From positions 248,001-312,000 of the forward strand of contig JAVSML010024627.1 of the NCBI GenBank assembly GCA_038503035.1: a stretch of 64,000 nucleotides of DNA, written 5' to 3'. Position 1 is the stretch's first letter, and each line of letters starts with the position of its first letter. The stretch comes from Crocodylus rhombifer (taxonomy: Eukaryota; Chordata; Crocodylia; Crocodylidae). The notes beneath the pieces are model-generated. The model searched no databases. It was not told where the DNA came from and saw only the letters and a list, made by a program, of their open reading frames with translations. This document shows positions 22,300 through 35,449 of this stretch, piece after piece. A program made the translations under genes and the position numbers.

Positions 22300-23090
22300 G
22301 TTCAGGATAGGTAGCAGGGGTTAACTGATTTCCAAGCATCTAAGGTCTCACACACACACAGTTTCTCACAGCCTTGGAGGCAAGACAGGTTGTCTAACAC
22401 AACAAGGACACACAGTCCGGGAAAACATCCTGGGAACCAAGAAAGTGTGTACCATACTGCCCATAATATGAAATAAGTGACACCAGCTGCAAGGCCCCAG
22501 AACAGAGTGGGGCCTGAGTCCTGATTTTAGGGGAACAGACCAAATTAAGAGAAGGCCCGAAAGGCTTCATGGATGTGTGACCACAGAGAGACAATCAGCC
22601 AGTAATAGCCAGGGATGAAGAGTCATCAGGAGGGAGGGAGAATACAGAAGCAGAGATTTGAGACTAACAAAATGTCCCCTCCCTTTGTCTTGTCCCTCCC
22701 ACCTCTCCCCATCCTTCTTCCTCCCCTCCCCATCCCCATTCCCTGGGAAGGGTCCCCAAAGCCACCATGGAGGGCACATGACCAGTCTGTCTCATGCACC
22801 CCACTGGAGGGGGGCTTTGGGCCTTGGCATCCCACCTCCAGACTGCTGACACCCAAGAGAGAGAGCCTCAGAATGGAGCCTGCATCCTGACCAGATTTAC
22901 TTTGACTCTGATGACAGCCCTGGGGTTTGGAAGATATATAGAATTTCTTAATTTCTTGATATTGCTTTTTTTCTGTTACCACTGTATGTCAATAAATTTG
23001 CCTGTTATTGAATAGAAAGGTCATGATGGGTCTGAGGGGGCTGCCCCCCCCAGGTCTTTGTCCTAAATCTAGAGCCACCAATGGGATGAT
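22300..23090 (+). other. LTR-like candidate with AATAAA
   Basis: A compositionally distinct block contains a pyrimidine-rich stretch (22680-22740) and a good polyadenylation signal TGTCAATAAATTTG (AATAAA at 22991-22996), then a C-run (23044-23051). The arrangement resembles an LTR or another retroelement 3' end. I could not find TG...CA ends, a TATA box in a suitable place, or a target duplication, so this stays a candidate. Confidence 0.3.
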
Positions 23091-26000
23091 ATTATTGTTT
23101 GTTTGGGGAAAAAGAGAAAAAAGAGAGAGAGAGAGAGACAACAAATGCAAATAGCTTGAAAAGTTGCATAGAAATCAAGTGAGTCAGTAAGGATAAAATT
23201 TTCATAGCTACAGAAAAAGGCCCTTTGGTTAACAGCCTATGACTCTTATCATTTTCCAAGAAATTGATCTCAACATATAAAATATTTCACTGGAAGTAGA
23301 GGATGCTACTTCCTGAGACATAATGAACAGTTTATGGACTAAATGTGGTGTTTTGGAGAGTGTGTGAGAAAGTGGGAGGGAAGTAGGCAGAAATACCACG
23401 TGATGGGCGATTGCTTCCTTTCCCTCAAATCACCTCACTTTCTGTGCTTTAGGAGTATTTATTGCCATCCTCTTCCCACTAACCCAAACTCTCAGAGGAA
23501 AAAACAACAAGTGGATTTGAATAAAGAAATGCATTCTGAATTATTTCTTCTGCCTGGAAAAACAAGCACCTTCACATTCATGTGAGCGGGTAGAGGAGCT
23601 AAATGTTTAATTGAGGCCATGACACAATAGGTGCTATAGGATCTGTGAAGGAATAAGAGACAGAAAGAAGACAAAGAAATACTTTAGGGACAATTGCCCA
23701 TGAACAACACACATTCCTCTTTTTCACACTTTAATTTCAAGAACATAGTATAACTATTCTTCTCTCTAGCCATCCAGGTCTTTATACTGTGCTTAGTGCT
23801 GCAGGTTATATAAATCCAAACACATAGACACAGTCCTTGCAGGCTGGTTTCCCAAACAGAACTGTATGTAACATGGTTTGCTAAATAAGAAGGTTTTAGA
23901 AGCTTTTCAGCTTAGGTAGACTAGGGGCCAGTTCCTGCAGAGTCAGTAAAATGCTAAGACAAGACAGGCATTTAAAACCGCACACACCTGGGAGTCAGGT
24001 TTGGCGGGTGCTTGCAGTTAGGAAACAGAAAACCACATGCAGTCTAAGCTGAAAGTTTGGCTCCTTGCTTCTCAGGCTGCACCAATTAGGAAAGCCTCCT
24101 TTTCCTCAGAAGCAGAAAACAGTTGGCAAATAAATCCTAACCTGCCCCAGGAAGAGCGGCCTGCTTGTCATCTAATCTGGTGAGCCAGCTGAGTTATGAG
24201 AGTCATTACACCTTCCTCTCATATTCCAATTCCAGTCATTGTTCCAGATGGGCTATGGGACAAAATGAACCATTGGTCTATTCTAATTTGTCAGTTCCTG
24301 ATTTCTATTAGTTTCATCTTAATCTAGTATAATACCTTAGCTTGACATAAAGACAAATTTTGTCATGCAGTGCAGAGAAGCAGAACTCTTGCCTGATAAA
24401 TGTACTTCAAGCATTGACAGCCCAGGCAGGTGAAAGGATGCATTTTACTGTTTCTCCAAGTTGGATTTATTTTTCTAATGCTGGCAGATGGTAGCATGGT
24501 GTGAAAAGTGTGGTAGTTAGACTGTATGGGCCAAATCCTGGAATCCTTCAAGAGGAGATTTTGCCTGCAAAAGAACTGACTTGATGGTTTGATAGTATGT
24601 TTAATCACCCTTCACCCTGATTGTAGCTCTTGTTTACACATATTAGTGCCCATCTAAGAGAGATTTAATTATCAAGAAGCTGAGGTATTACAAGCAGCCC
24701 CGAAAGTCAATGGGCCTGTTGTCTAAGGCAGGGAAATGTTAGATCCTATCTGTTGTAGTACAAATCAACATGCCTCAAAGAATAGATTTTTTTACTTGGT
24801 TTGACTTATTGCTTTTAATGGGCAGGAGGCTCTGAGAACAGTGTAAGAATTGGACAAGTATAAGAAAAACAAAGGCTTGTTTATTATCTCCACCAGCCAG
24901 AAGACTGTTTAAGTCACTTTAGCTGAAACCTTTGCTTCCCATTTGTGATAATGACCTGGGGAATGAATGCTGATCAAATGTACTTACACTGGATGATATC
25001 ATTCATCAAGACTTATTACTGCAAATGGAATTTAAACAAAATAGATGCTGCTAAACTACCCCTAGGAGGAGGTATTGATTTTTAAATGGTCTAAAGTGTT
25101 CAGAATTGTGTTTGGCAGAGATGTCGCTATTTCTTGTTTCTCAAATGAGTGTGATTGTAGCTCTATGGGCATGCACGTGACAGAGGGCTGATGGCTAAAT
25201 GGACGGTTCTTATATAAACTGGAAAGTATGTCAACTCTGGTATTGTCCTGGTTTTCTTCTAATTATCTTTCTCTCTAATACGATGGGCAGGCTACGTCCA
25301 ACCTCTGAGCAGCAGCTGCAGTTAGTTCTCTTAGAATCTACCAGATTTCTTAATTCACTGGAGTTGAAACTTCCTCAAAACTTCTGCTTGTGATAACGTA
25401 ACTCTGCAGTGGGGTCCTTCAAACATCTCAGTGTTTCATTTTTATCTTTGACAAATTTATCTCATTATTTTGCCCATGTCTGAGATACAAAGGCTGGAAT
25501 GAGATATCCTCCGGAGTACCACATTGCTGCTTCTTCGGTGTGCAAACTTATTGTGCTGGGCAGCAGCATCCTCAACTGTACTGTGCTGTGCTACCTATTG
25601 ATCCACATTAATGTGCATGCATTCAGGCAGATAGGCTAAATTATTTTTGTCAAGGGACCATTTATATCTGTTTCAAGAGCATGGCAAAACAGAGAGATAT
25701 TATTTAGTGTGGTGCAGGGCATGCATTATACAATTAAGTCAAAAGATCTCCAACCAGGAATGGGCAAATGTAGGCTGTATGCTCAAGAAAAGTTTCTTGC
25801 TGGTGAGATGTATTTTAAGGTAGTGAGACATTATTGTTTAGGCACCTTAAAACTAAACTGCACTAAAAAATACTGTAGGCAAAAAACCTTCATTGGTAGG
25901 GAAATGGGCTGGATGGTCTTTTCTGTATCTACTTCTGGGATGCCATGTACATTTATTCATATGGGCTTATCAAAACAGTCACTTTACAAAAGAAGGAATA

Positions 26001-26607
26001 ACACACCCTGTACAGCTATCCTTTATACTCAAGATAACTTGAAATAGCCTTCATTTCTGGAACTACGTACATTCAAGGCAGACAGCTCAGCATCTTTCTG
26101 GTGATTTATCAAGGGGAAAATAAATGACTTTCAAGCAGCTGGTGGCTTTGCCAGTCAAATGGTTTGACCCACATGCAGAGATGTAGCTAAACAATTTCAG
26201 AATTGAAAGACACCATCAAGGGAATCTTGACTTGCTCTGAAAATTCTATGAAGGAACTTATTATTGAAGCTTAACTGCATATATTCGCCTAGGAAGGTTT
26301 ACAAGGGATGATATAATTGAAGAAGTTTATTGTAAAGATATTTGAACATTTGTGAAACAAGTAAAAATATTCAGTAGGGGCTCATAAAATAAGGCATTTA
26401 AGATTCACATTGAAAACATCTATAGTATTATCCTCCTAGTATTATATCAATTATGTAAATCAGAAGGTATCATGTTTATAAGCATTTTTCTTCTATAGCA
26501 TAAAAGGCTACTTATTACCAGTAGAGACTATTTCCCAAGGGAAATTTGAGATTTTATTGTGTGCTATTCTGTTTGTATTTGAACATTAATGATGTCGCAT
26601 AAAACAA
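23091..26607. other. Unassigned AT-rich region
   Basis: About 3.5 kb in which I see no transposon end, LINE motif or exon. It holds a short (GA)n run near 23124-23139 and only short open frames. Confidence 0.4.
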
Positions 26608-26795
26608 AAGGCAGAAGGAAGGGTAGATTCGCACCTTATAGACTAACTAAATTGGAGATGCATAGCATAAGGTTTTGTAAACGGGCTTCCTTCACAGCAT
26701 CTGATGAAGTGAGCCAACTGCTTACAAAAGCTTATGCTATGCATCTCTGATTTAGTCAGTCTATAAGGCTACCCTCCCTTCTGCCTGACTTCAGA
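26608..26795. repeat. Palindromic MITE, ~73-bp arms
   Basis: The left arm 26608-26680 pairs with the right arm 26722-26795 across about 41 nt. The inner arms are nearly identical in inverted orientation (GAGATGCATAGCATAAG against CTTATGCTATGCATCTC, perfect over 17 bp). The outer part GGCAGAAGGAAGGGTAG pairs with CTACCCTCCCTTCTGCC. The loop contains GCATCTGATGAAGTGAGC. I recall similar palindromic repeats with a GATGAAGTGAGC core in vertebrate genomes but cannot name the family. Confidence 0.8.
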
Positions 26796-27365
26796 CTGAC
26801 ATGGCTAACTCCCTCTCTGCACATAAAACTAAGTCATCTACTTCAACTTCTTTCCCCCCTTCCCAGGGGGTGAGGAGGGGAAAACAAAGCGTAGAATTTG
26901 CAGTGTTACTTTTCAGATCACTGGTTCAAATTGTAGTTGACTCAGTCTCCTATAAATAAGGAGCTAGTTTAGTCCAGGTGGAGTGACTCTGAATTTATAC
27001 ATATGCTTCAGAACAAATAGTCATTTCAGCAACTCTTCTTTTTTCCTATTTTTAATATTAACTTGTTTTTCTCAACTGGGACAAAAGGCATAAGCTAGTG
27101 GTGAGACTAAAGGAAAGGGGTTATATAATAAGTTTAACCTTTCTTTTTAACATGATTCTTTTTCTTTCAAATGGCAGTGTATCACAGATTGGAGATCTAA
27201 AAGGTGCAGTTATCATGCACAGCTCCCCCAGAGAATGGCTGCATTTGCTTGGAGGACTATGTTACAGAGGGATCTTGGTAGCTGCATGAACAAGATGGAT
27301 TTGGATTTGGTCATCTAAAGTAAAACCCTAGAATCCACATAACAGTATTTATAAAATTTCTCAGC

Positions 27366-27403
<38 letters not shown>

Positions 27404-28429
27404 AATTATAACAAAATATATATATCAGTCATACTTTGGATTACACCAACAACCATATTTCTAAGGATTTAGGAGGTTCTCAAATACATGGGAAGACCCA
27501 ATGATCAGACTTCCATGACTTCTGTATCATCTCTAGGTATATCTCTATCTAAATGTCTGGGCTCACTGGGACCAATCTAAGGTGGTAAGAAGCTTCCAGA
27601 TCTCTTTCAATTTGCAACTGCCCTCAGCTCCACCTTGATCATCGGTAACTTTTGGATGTACAGCTTGAAAGTCATGAAAGTCAAGATCATAAAAAGTAAA
27701 TAGGGATGAAGGAGCTAGAGAGAGAGGAACTAGGAAGAAAGTGAAAAGGAGAATTCAAGGAACTGGATGGATAAAATTTGGTAAGTTTAGATTCGAGCAC
27801 GTATATAAATATATTTTTATACTGGTTTGCTTTCTCACCAGGACAGAGACAAACATATCTGACACACATGCATATATTTGATATATTTATTTATGAAAGA
27901 ACACCATACGTTCTGTTGTTGCTAAAAAAGGAATAGTTTTGTGGTTTGCAGGTTTTTGTTTTGTTTTTTAAATTCTGAAGAACCAGGCAGTCTCCACAGG
28001 CTTCAAGAAAGATGTTTCTTCAAAGGATGACTCTTCTCTGCCTTTTTATCTCCCTGTTTAAGTACCCCCATAGTTCTTGAAATCACTGAGAATTTAAAGT
28101 GTGTTTTCAATAAAACACTTCTACAGGGTTAGCTATAGGTTCAATCTTCAGACTATCTAAAAAAGTTTAGTAAAAAAGATATTTTTTGCTTAGTTCATCC
28201 CTACTATAATGAATACTCAAGGGGCTGGTATGGTTCTTGGCTGTTAATAATTTGAAGCAATAACTCGGCATCATATATATGGAATTAACAACTATAGGTC
28301 AAACCCATCAGTCTTTACTGATATAAACAGGGGTTAAGGATTTTGCTACGTTTTGTCCTTCTAACAAGATAGATTGGATGAGTTAGGGAGACATCAGTGA
28401 GGGGCTGTTTCCACTAAGATCTCCTAGAG
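26796..28429. other. Unassigned AT-rich spacer
   Basis: Contains the TA microsatellite at 27369-27398 and otherwise nothing that I recognise. Confidence 0.4.
27369..27398. repeat. (TA)15 microsatellite
   Basis: An uninterrupted TA run of 30 bp followed by further AT-rich sequence and a second short TATATATA near 27417. Confidence 0.97.
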
Positions 28430-28700
28430 ATTGGTTCTTTGTCAAATGCAATTTAAGATTTTTATCAAATATCTAGACAGTGCCATGAAATTTTTGCTAA
28501 GGTTTGTGTCAGAGACAGATTTGTGAGATAGTAAATAATGGGAAGAACAGATTAATAGAGTGATATGAACTACATCATTAAGGCCAATAAATTGTGTTTT
28601 AATTTAAACAAAAGACATATCTGGGCAAATTATATAGATATGGTATGGGAGATTGTTTTGGAAAGCATGACTTTAAAGGCGGGCTTACGGCTCTTTACAT
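28430..28700 (+). mobile_element. Ancient CR1/L3-like LINE fragment
   Basis: Conceptual translation, with frameshifts, gives a decayed LINE RT segment. It contains words such as KANKLCFNLNKR (28580-28620), resembling the NxMxFNxxKCKV block of CR1-type RTs, preceded by a degraded region where the FADD motif would lie. No clean frame remains. It is clearly older than the other CR1 copies here. Confidence 0.45.
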
Positions 28701-29210
28701 ACAGGGGTTTCAGTATAAACCCTTAGCACAAAAAGTATAAAAAGGGGAATTATGCTGAAGTATGGAAATAATCTTTCTTTCGTACCTAATATTGGTACAC
28801 TCACTGCTGGAGAAACAGTACCATAATATTGGTACACACACAACCCTCAAGAAAAGTATGATACCAGACCTAAAAAGGAGATCAATACTTGAAGCAACTC
28901 ACCCCCAGAGGAGAATCTAAAACCCAGGATTGGGCATCCCAGCTCTTGTTGCAGTAAGGAAAGTTAGGCTCCACAGAAAAGCTGCCCCAGCAACATCTGA
29001 TGAATGGGGAGCTGCCTAGAGTTAGGATAAAATTACATGTTACACTTAGACAATACTAGATTTGTGGAGTGTTGACCATTGTTAACTCAGGATGTTTTGT
29101 GAGCAGCAACACCATAGGGTGCAACTTCTTGCCTGCAACACTTCTTACCAGCAACAGCTCTGACTTGCCACTGAAGGCTCGTGAGCAGGGGTGTGGCTAG
29201 GATCAGGACA

Positions 29211-29556
29211 CCTGGGACATCTATACAGGTGCTCCAGCGTGACGGGGTTAGGGGGCACTTTATTTAGAGCGGCTCTGAGAGCTGCTCTAATTAAAACGTC
29301 CATAGTGTCATGTGTATTCAGCATCCCACACTTCAAAATGGTGGAGGAGGCACTTTAACTAAAATTTGTTCCATGACCTTTAGTTAAAACACCTCTGCAG
29401 CCATTTTGAAATGTGGGGGTGCTGCATACACATGATGTGGAGCCTGTTGGAGCGTGCTAATTAATTTGCAATTAATCAAGTCAAGCGATTAATCAAGTCT
29501 GCTCTAACGTGCTACAAATTGGAGAAGAGTCCCATCATGTGTATAGGTGCCCCTGG
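29211..29556. repeat. Palindromic MITE with terminal inverted repeats
   Basis: The outer ends CCTGGGACATCTATACAG (29211-29228) and, in reverse complement, CCAGGGGCACCTATACAC (to 29556) are terminal inverted repeats. The inner arms also pair: CATGTGTATTCAGCATCCCA (from 29309) with the reverse complement of TGCTGCATACACATGATG, and TTCAAAATGG with CCATTTTGAA, closing on AACTAAA/TTTAGTT near 29357-29387. AATTAAT-rich stretches lie between inner and outer arms. The ends resemble hAT MITEs, but no 8-bp target duplication is visible. Confidence 0.7.
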
Positions 29557-32500
29557 TCTCTATCACTGCACTGGCTGGTGGAGGCAGAGAGTGCTATGCC
29601 CCAGAAAGTCCAACACAGCCCCCACCCCCGCCCCCACTCTCCAAGCCCAGAATAGAAACAGGGAGTGTAGAGGAAAGCCACAGCTTTCATTAAGCTGCCT
29701 GGCTCAGGAAGAGCCAGAGGCACTCAAGAAAAAGGCCGGATGGTGTTGGGTAATTATATTTAACCTCAAGCTAAAAAAGTTAATTGCACTTTTCTGTAGC
29801 TTTTGCCTGGCTCTGGGCAAAAGGTAACACCCTCTCTCAAGAAGGCTGAGGAGATTGATACCAGGTCAGGGGAGCTGGGATCAGGTCATCAGGGGTTGCT
29901 AAAGGGCTCCCCATAGCAAAACCTTCTGGGAAGGAATGGGGCCTTCAGCTTCATGCTCCCATCACTGTAACTCCCCTTCCTGGCACTAACATGGCCCCAC
30001 CTACTCCAGGGAAGTATCACCCCCTTTAGAGTTGAGGAGGGTGGAAAGATCATTGATGGAGAAAAAGTGGGGGGAATATAAGCAGTGCATTCTAGGGTGC
30101 TGAAGGACTGCAAATTGCGTGATTTCTCTCTTTTTGGAGCAAACTGAAGTTACTTTAGCACAAACTTGCTAGCATGGTCCACAGTTGACCCTTGCTTTAT
30201 GTGATGTAACTTTCAGATGCTCAGAGGGCACTTTGCATGTTAAAACTCTAACTCATGCTGACACTCCTATTTTAAGTGCCCTTAATATGATCTAAGTGTA
30301 GCTTTACCTTAGCCAGTGGGAACTATTAAACATAGTGGTCTGTGTATTAATATCATTCCCTTAAGCAGCTTAGGCACCTGAACTAGTCACTTCTACGCTG
30401 AAAATGTAGAGACTAAAATTCAACCCACAGCAGCATCTGTGTCGTCTTTGCTCTTCACTAATGTCAATAATGTTGGTAAGTGTTAGGTTTGCTCTGAGAG
30501 TTCCTACCAGAATTGGCCACCTGGGGAATTAGGTACTATGCCTGGTAGTTTATGCATTAAAAAAAGGGTTTAGGTGGTAGCTGGACCCATGGCCCCTCAG
30601 AATAGAGCAAGTTATGGTAATGTGCTAAAAGCAGAGCCATAGATGTCTGAGTTTTGGAATTTTTTGGTGGCTGCTAAGCAGGTTTTTATCAAACTTGGAT
30701 GCAGGCAGAGAAGGCTGTGATTGTTCTCATAATAATATCTCAAAAGGAGACATTTTACCAGCTGGGAAAAATCAGATGGCCTGTGTATGGCAGGGGTTAG
30801 GATGAATGACAGTACTGGCCATTTCTGGACTATGCACCTGAGTACCCTATTATTCCCCTTCTTCATGGGCCTTAGGAGGGTAACAGGAAAGTTTGCGCTG
30901 TGCTTAACCTGTTCATAACCTTTGTAGTGCTACATTAAAACAGTGATTAAAATAAAATCGTTTACTTCCTGGCTTCAATCAGTGGACTGAAGGGGTCAGG
31001 AAGTATTTTTTCTCTGATGCACAGCTGGTGAAATGTTTTCTGCTCATGTGCTGGTAGTGAGAATCTATCTATCTCATTCCCTACCTTCCCCTGAAGGATC
31101 AGGGAGCAACCTACATGAAAACATTTAAATAGTGCTTTGAAGGGGTACAAGGAATCTTTTTTCCCTGTTGATGTCCTTCCCTAGTACATTACTGAACACC
31201 AGATTTGCAGTTAAGAAGGAATTTTCCCTTTGATCAATTTCACATCAACCTTGGAGGTTTTTTGTCTTGCTTCACAGCATTTGGGTGGATCACCAGCTGG
31301 GACCATCTAGCATATCTTATCACTTCCCTGCCACTTCAGTAGCAAAAAACCTTGGTACCACCTTGCGCTCTCATTATTTGCCAGCAGCACCCTGTTTAAT
31401 TACCTGAAGAATGAAATGCTGCAGTTTACTAGAGCTTTTGGGTTCAATATAAAAATATCTGCATGAAACTAAATGTCCTGTGATATATAGAAGGTCTAAT
31501 AGTTCCTTCTGGATTTAACATTTAGAAAACTAATTATAATAGATATAAGATGAAAGTAGTTAGGGTGACTGTTAAAATGATATGGAAACATGAGTGCTGG
31601 CATATACTGATGGCCAATTCCCTATTGTTTCCTCATTATGAGATTTGTCCCTGATTTTTGTGAAATTAAGATTTGATGCCAAAGATCAAATGCAACTCTT
31701 AGTTATTGGTGTGAAAGTTTGTTAGTTCCTTTAAATCTCATAAGAGCAAGATTAGAATGAAGACCAATACCTGTTTGAACTTCATTAAACCGGGGATCAA
31801 AAAAAATGGTTTCATGTCCAGGAGATGAGGGTGGGGAATCAATCCTTACTAGATTTATTAGAAATCTGGTAAAGACCTATATTCTAGTTCTGATGAAATT
31901 CACATTATAAGGAGACTTTGTCTTTCACTTAAAAGCAAGAAAAATAATGTTGGATGTAACTGTGGTCCAACATAGTACTGACTAAAGGCCATCCTCTATT
32001 TCACCACTTAAGCACTTAAGTGGATTTAGGTACTTCAGTGTCCTTCTATTCTATCATGCTCAAATCCCTGAAAATAGTCAGTACAAAAGGTGGATGAGGC
32101 CTCCTCCTCACAACTTTTTTGTGACTCCCAAAATTAAGATGATTGTTTCAAAAAGTAGATAAATTAAGGGATTTTTCAGGACTTGAATGGGGTAGAATAG
32201 AATTTCACTCAGGAACTTAATCCACTTAGTCCCTTAATAGGTAGAATAGAATCTGGTCCTAAGTGTTTGATCAATGTAGATTTACAGCGTAGAGATGACC
32301 TGGAAAGCAGACAAAAAAACCCAAAAAAACAAAACAACCAAACCATAAACCAAACAGGCTAGTCTCTACTTTGAATAGTACTATAATAATGAGGATGAAT
32401 TTTGCTCAACAAATGGAGTAAACAGTGAAGGGAAAGATATCTATAACATATCCCTTGAAAAGTTGTATCAAATTTTACATTGGTAAGCTGATAAAAATAT

Positions 32501-33155
32501 TTTTATCCTAAAGAGGATTGCTAATATCCTATCTATTGAAAGCAGATAAAACCAGGTTTGGTAAGTATACCAGCTAGTACATGGGTTTTGTTAGTTTGTT
32601 TTAAAATTCTAAAAGCCTCTTACAAATAATTCAAATGGGAAACAGTATAACTCTACCATGTAGCAAAATGGTCAGTAATTAACCTCCTGTTTCATCATAT
32701 GCTAATGTACTTGCTCTTGCATCTTTCTTATCCTCTACCTATACCTAATGAATAAATCAATTAATACCAGTTAAATTACTTACTAAAGACTAATTCTAGA
32801 AATCCCATTTATAGGGCTAACTGGGTTTTACTGTCTTTTACAACCAGGGCCAGGAAAGGATTCTGCTTACTCGGGTAGACACAGAAGTCTCCCATACTTC
32901 TGATGGGAAGATGCTCCCTCCAAAAGCAGGCATATGCTCGTTCCTGCTAGAAATGCTAGGTCATGCCTTTCAGGAGGCCTTTGCTGCATGAAGAGGCACT
33001 GCAATGAGGACTGCTGCCAGAAGGCTTTCCAAATTTTATTGTGAAGGCAGCTCTTTCAGTCCTACTAGAAATGAATTTCAAATACCTGAAGTAGCTTATG
33101 AAGAAGCCCATCACTGTCCCTGATGGTGTTTGTTAGGGTGATAGTATTTGGATAA
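29557..33155. other. Unassigned region
   Basis: About 3.6 kb of AT-rich sequence without a recognised LINE, LTR, inverted repeat or exon. Confidence 0.4.
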
Positions 33156-33235
33156 TTTCATAGTTGGTAGGGTTGGAAGGGACCTGAGGATATCATCAAG
33201 CCGACCTCCTGCCATGGCAGGAAAGAACGCTGGGG

Positions 33236-33490
33236 TCAAACAACTGCAGTTAGGTGATTGTCTAGCCTCCTTTTGAAGACCCCCAGGGTAGGAGCGAGCA
33301 CCACTTTGCTTGGAAGTTGGTTCCAGATACTAGCTGCCCTGACAGTGAAGTAGCGCATCCTGATATCTAGCCTGAATCTACTCTCAGTCAACTTATGGTC
33401 ATTATTCCTCGTTACTCCCGGTAGTGCTCGGGGGAACAGGGTCTCTCCCATAACCTGCTGGTCCCCTTTGGCTAGTTTGTAGATGGCCAC
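33236..33490 (-). pseudogene. CR1 ORF2 C-terminus
   Basis: Open frame with AIYKLAKGDQQVMGETLFPR, FRLDIRMRYFTVRAASIWNQ and APTLGVFKRRLDNHL, then the natural ORF2 stop. It is separated from the upstream piece by a frameshift near 33530. Confidence 0.88.
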
Positions 33491-33531
33491 CAGATCCCCT
33501 CTCAGCTTTCTCTTGTGGAGGCTGAACAGGT

Positions 33532-34326
33532 TCAGGTCCCATAGCCTTTATTTGTAGGGTCTGCCTTGCTACCCCCAGTCATGACAGTGGCCCTTCTCTG
33601 GACCCTCTCAATGCTGTCCACATCCCTCCTGAAGCGTGGCACCCAGAACTGGACGCAGTACTCCAACTGCTGCCTGACCGGTGTCACATAGAGGGGGAGG
33701 ATCACCTCCTTGGACCTGCTCGTGATGCATCTGTGGATGCATGACAAGGTGCGGTTAGCTTTCCTGACCGCATCCCCATATTGGTGGCTCATGTTCATTT
33801 TGAAATCAATAATGACACCTAGATCCTTTTCTGCCTCTGTGCTGATGAGAAGGGAGTTCCCCAGCCTGTAGGTGTGCTGTTGGTTCTTCCTCCCCAGGTG
33901 GAATACCTTGCACTTGTCCGTATTGAATCCCGTCCTGTTCTCCTCCACCCACCCCTGTAACCTGTCTGGATCTAGTTGCAGCCTGTCCCTCTCCTCCAGC
34001 ATGCCCACTTCTCCCCACATCTTACTGTCATCTGCAAATATGAACAAGGTGCTTTTCACTCCCTCATTGCTGATGAAGATGTTGAACAGTGTGGGCCCAA
34101 GGACTGAGCCCTGGGGGACCCCACTGCCCACATCCCTCTGGGTCGAAAATGACCCATCCACCACCATTATCTGGGTGTGAACCTCCAGCCAATTTGTGAC
34201 CCATCTGACTGTGTAGGCATCTACACCACAATCACCTAATTTCTTAATGAGAATGGGGTGAGAGAAAGTACTGAAGACCTTTTTAAAGTCCAGAAAGACT
34301 ACATCCACTGCAACACCTGCATTCAA
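33532..34326 (-). pseudogene. CR1 RT palm and thumb, FADD present
   Basis: Starts within the palm at AGVAVDVVFLDFKKVFSTFS (first catalytic Asp), then GSGVPQGSVLGPTLFNIFIS, IFADDSKMWGEVG, TGFNTDKCKVFHLG, DLGVIIDFKMNMSHQYGDAV and ILPLYVTPVRQQLEYCVQFW. The region between FIS and EGVKSTLF is a few codons shorter than the DLDEG spacing in the 14.4-kb copy. The frame shifts after RRATVM. Confidence 0.9.
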
Positions 34327-34981
34327 GGATTTTGTGACCTGGTCATAGAAGGCCAGCAGGTTGGTCTAATGGGACCTGCCTCAAATGAACCCACATTGGT
34401 TGTCCCTAAGCAGGATCCCCCCTGCTGGTCCCTCGCAGATATGCTCCTGGATAATTTTCTCAAAGAGCTTCCCCAGGACCTAGGTGAGACTAATGGGCCT
34501 GAAGTTTCCTGGATCCTCCTTCCTCCCTTTTTTGAAAATGGGGACCACATTGTCCCTTTTCCAGCCTTCCAGCACCTTGCCAGAGCACCACAAGTGCTCA
34601 TTAAGCTGTGCCAGGGGTCACACAATCTCCTCTGCTAATTCCCTCAGCACTCTGGGGTGGAGATTTTCAGGACCTGCTGATTTGAACATGTCTAGTTCCA
34701 CCAGAAGTTCCCTAACTAGGTCCTCACTGACCCTGGGCCTGGCAGCACCTCCCCTGGGTCCATCAGGGATTCCAGTGGGAGGGGATGCCTTGGTCCCTGA
34801 TCAAAAAAATGGAGGCAAAGAAATTCTTAAGGAGGTTAGCTTTGTCATCTGTTGTGACAACTAGATTTCCTGGCATATCCTGCAGAGGCCCTACCTTACC
34901 CAGTACCCTCTTTTTACACCCTATGTATTTAAAAATGGACTTTTTGTTATTCTTGATCCAGGTTGCTAGTCCCAGTTCCAT
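34327..34981 (-). pseudogene. CR1 RT N-terminus and linker, frame-broken
   Basis: Three frames together cover the RT start and linker. WKAGKGTMWSPFSKKG comes from a shifted frame; IKNNKKSIFKYIGCKKRVLG and PLQDMPGNLVVTTDDKANLL lie in the frame at 34763-34981. Stops and shifts separate the pieces, so no continuous product is possible. Confidence 0.8.
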
Positions 34982-35062
34982 CTCCGCCTTAGCCCTCCTA
35001 ACAGCCCCCCTCCAGTCCTGAGCAATGGAGGTTTAATCCTCCTTGGTGATGGCTCCTCCCTG

Positions 35063-35449
35063 TTATTGGGTGTATGCCTCCTTTTTGGCCTTGAGATATT
35101 CCTGGATGCTTTTAATGAGCCATGGGGGCTTTTGAGCACTCTTGCCCCCTTTGATCCACATTGGCATTGTCACCCTTTGGACTTGGAGGATCGGCTCCTT
35201 AAGGAACAACCATTCTTCCTGGACTCCCAACTCTCCTCCCCTCTGGGACCTCAGTGCCTCCCCAACTAGTCTCCTTACCTCATTGAAATCTGCCCTCCAG
35301 GAGTCTAGGGCTGTTGCCTTGGTGCAGGTCTTTGACACCCTGTGCTGGATAGTGAATTCCAGTAGGCGATAATCGCTATCCTCCAGATGGTCGAAAACCC
35401 ACAGTCCACTCACCAGGTCATCTCCCATAGCCAGGACCAGGTCCAACAA
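35063..35449 (-). pseudogene. CR1 endonuclease C-terminus to linker
   Basis: Open frame of 128 codons beginning LDLVLAMGDDLVSGLWVFDH and continuing SDYRLLEFTIQH, the SDxRLLEF block where the catalytic SDH of AP-type endonucleases would lie (here SDY). It then runs ALDSWRADFNEVRRLVGEAL and KPPWLIKSIQEYLKAKKEAY of the linker. The DHLED... sequence just upstream is the same block seen in the 54.7-kb copy. Confidence 0.85.

Noticed and set aside
35063..35449. 128-codon frame as a host gene exon
   Set aside because: It matches the CR1 endonuclease-linker region in order and content.
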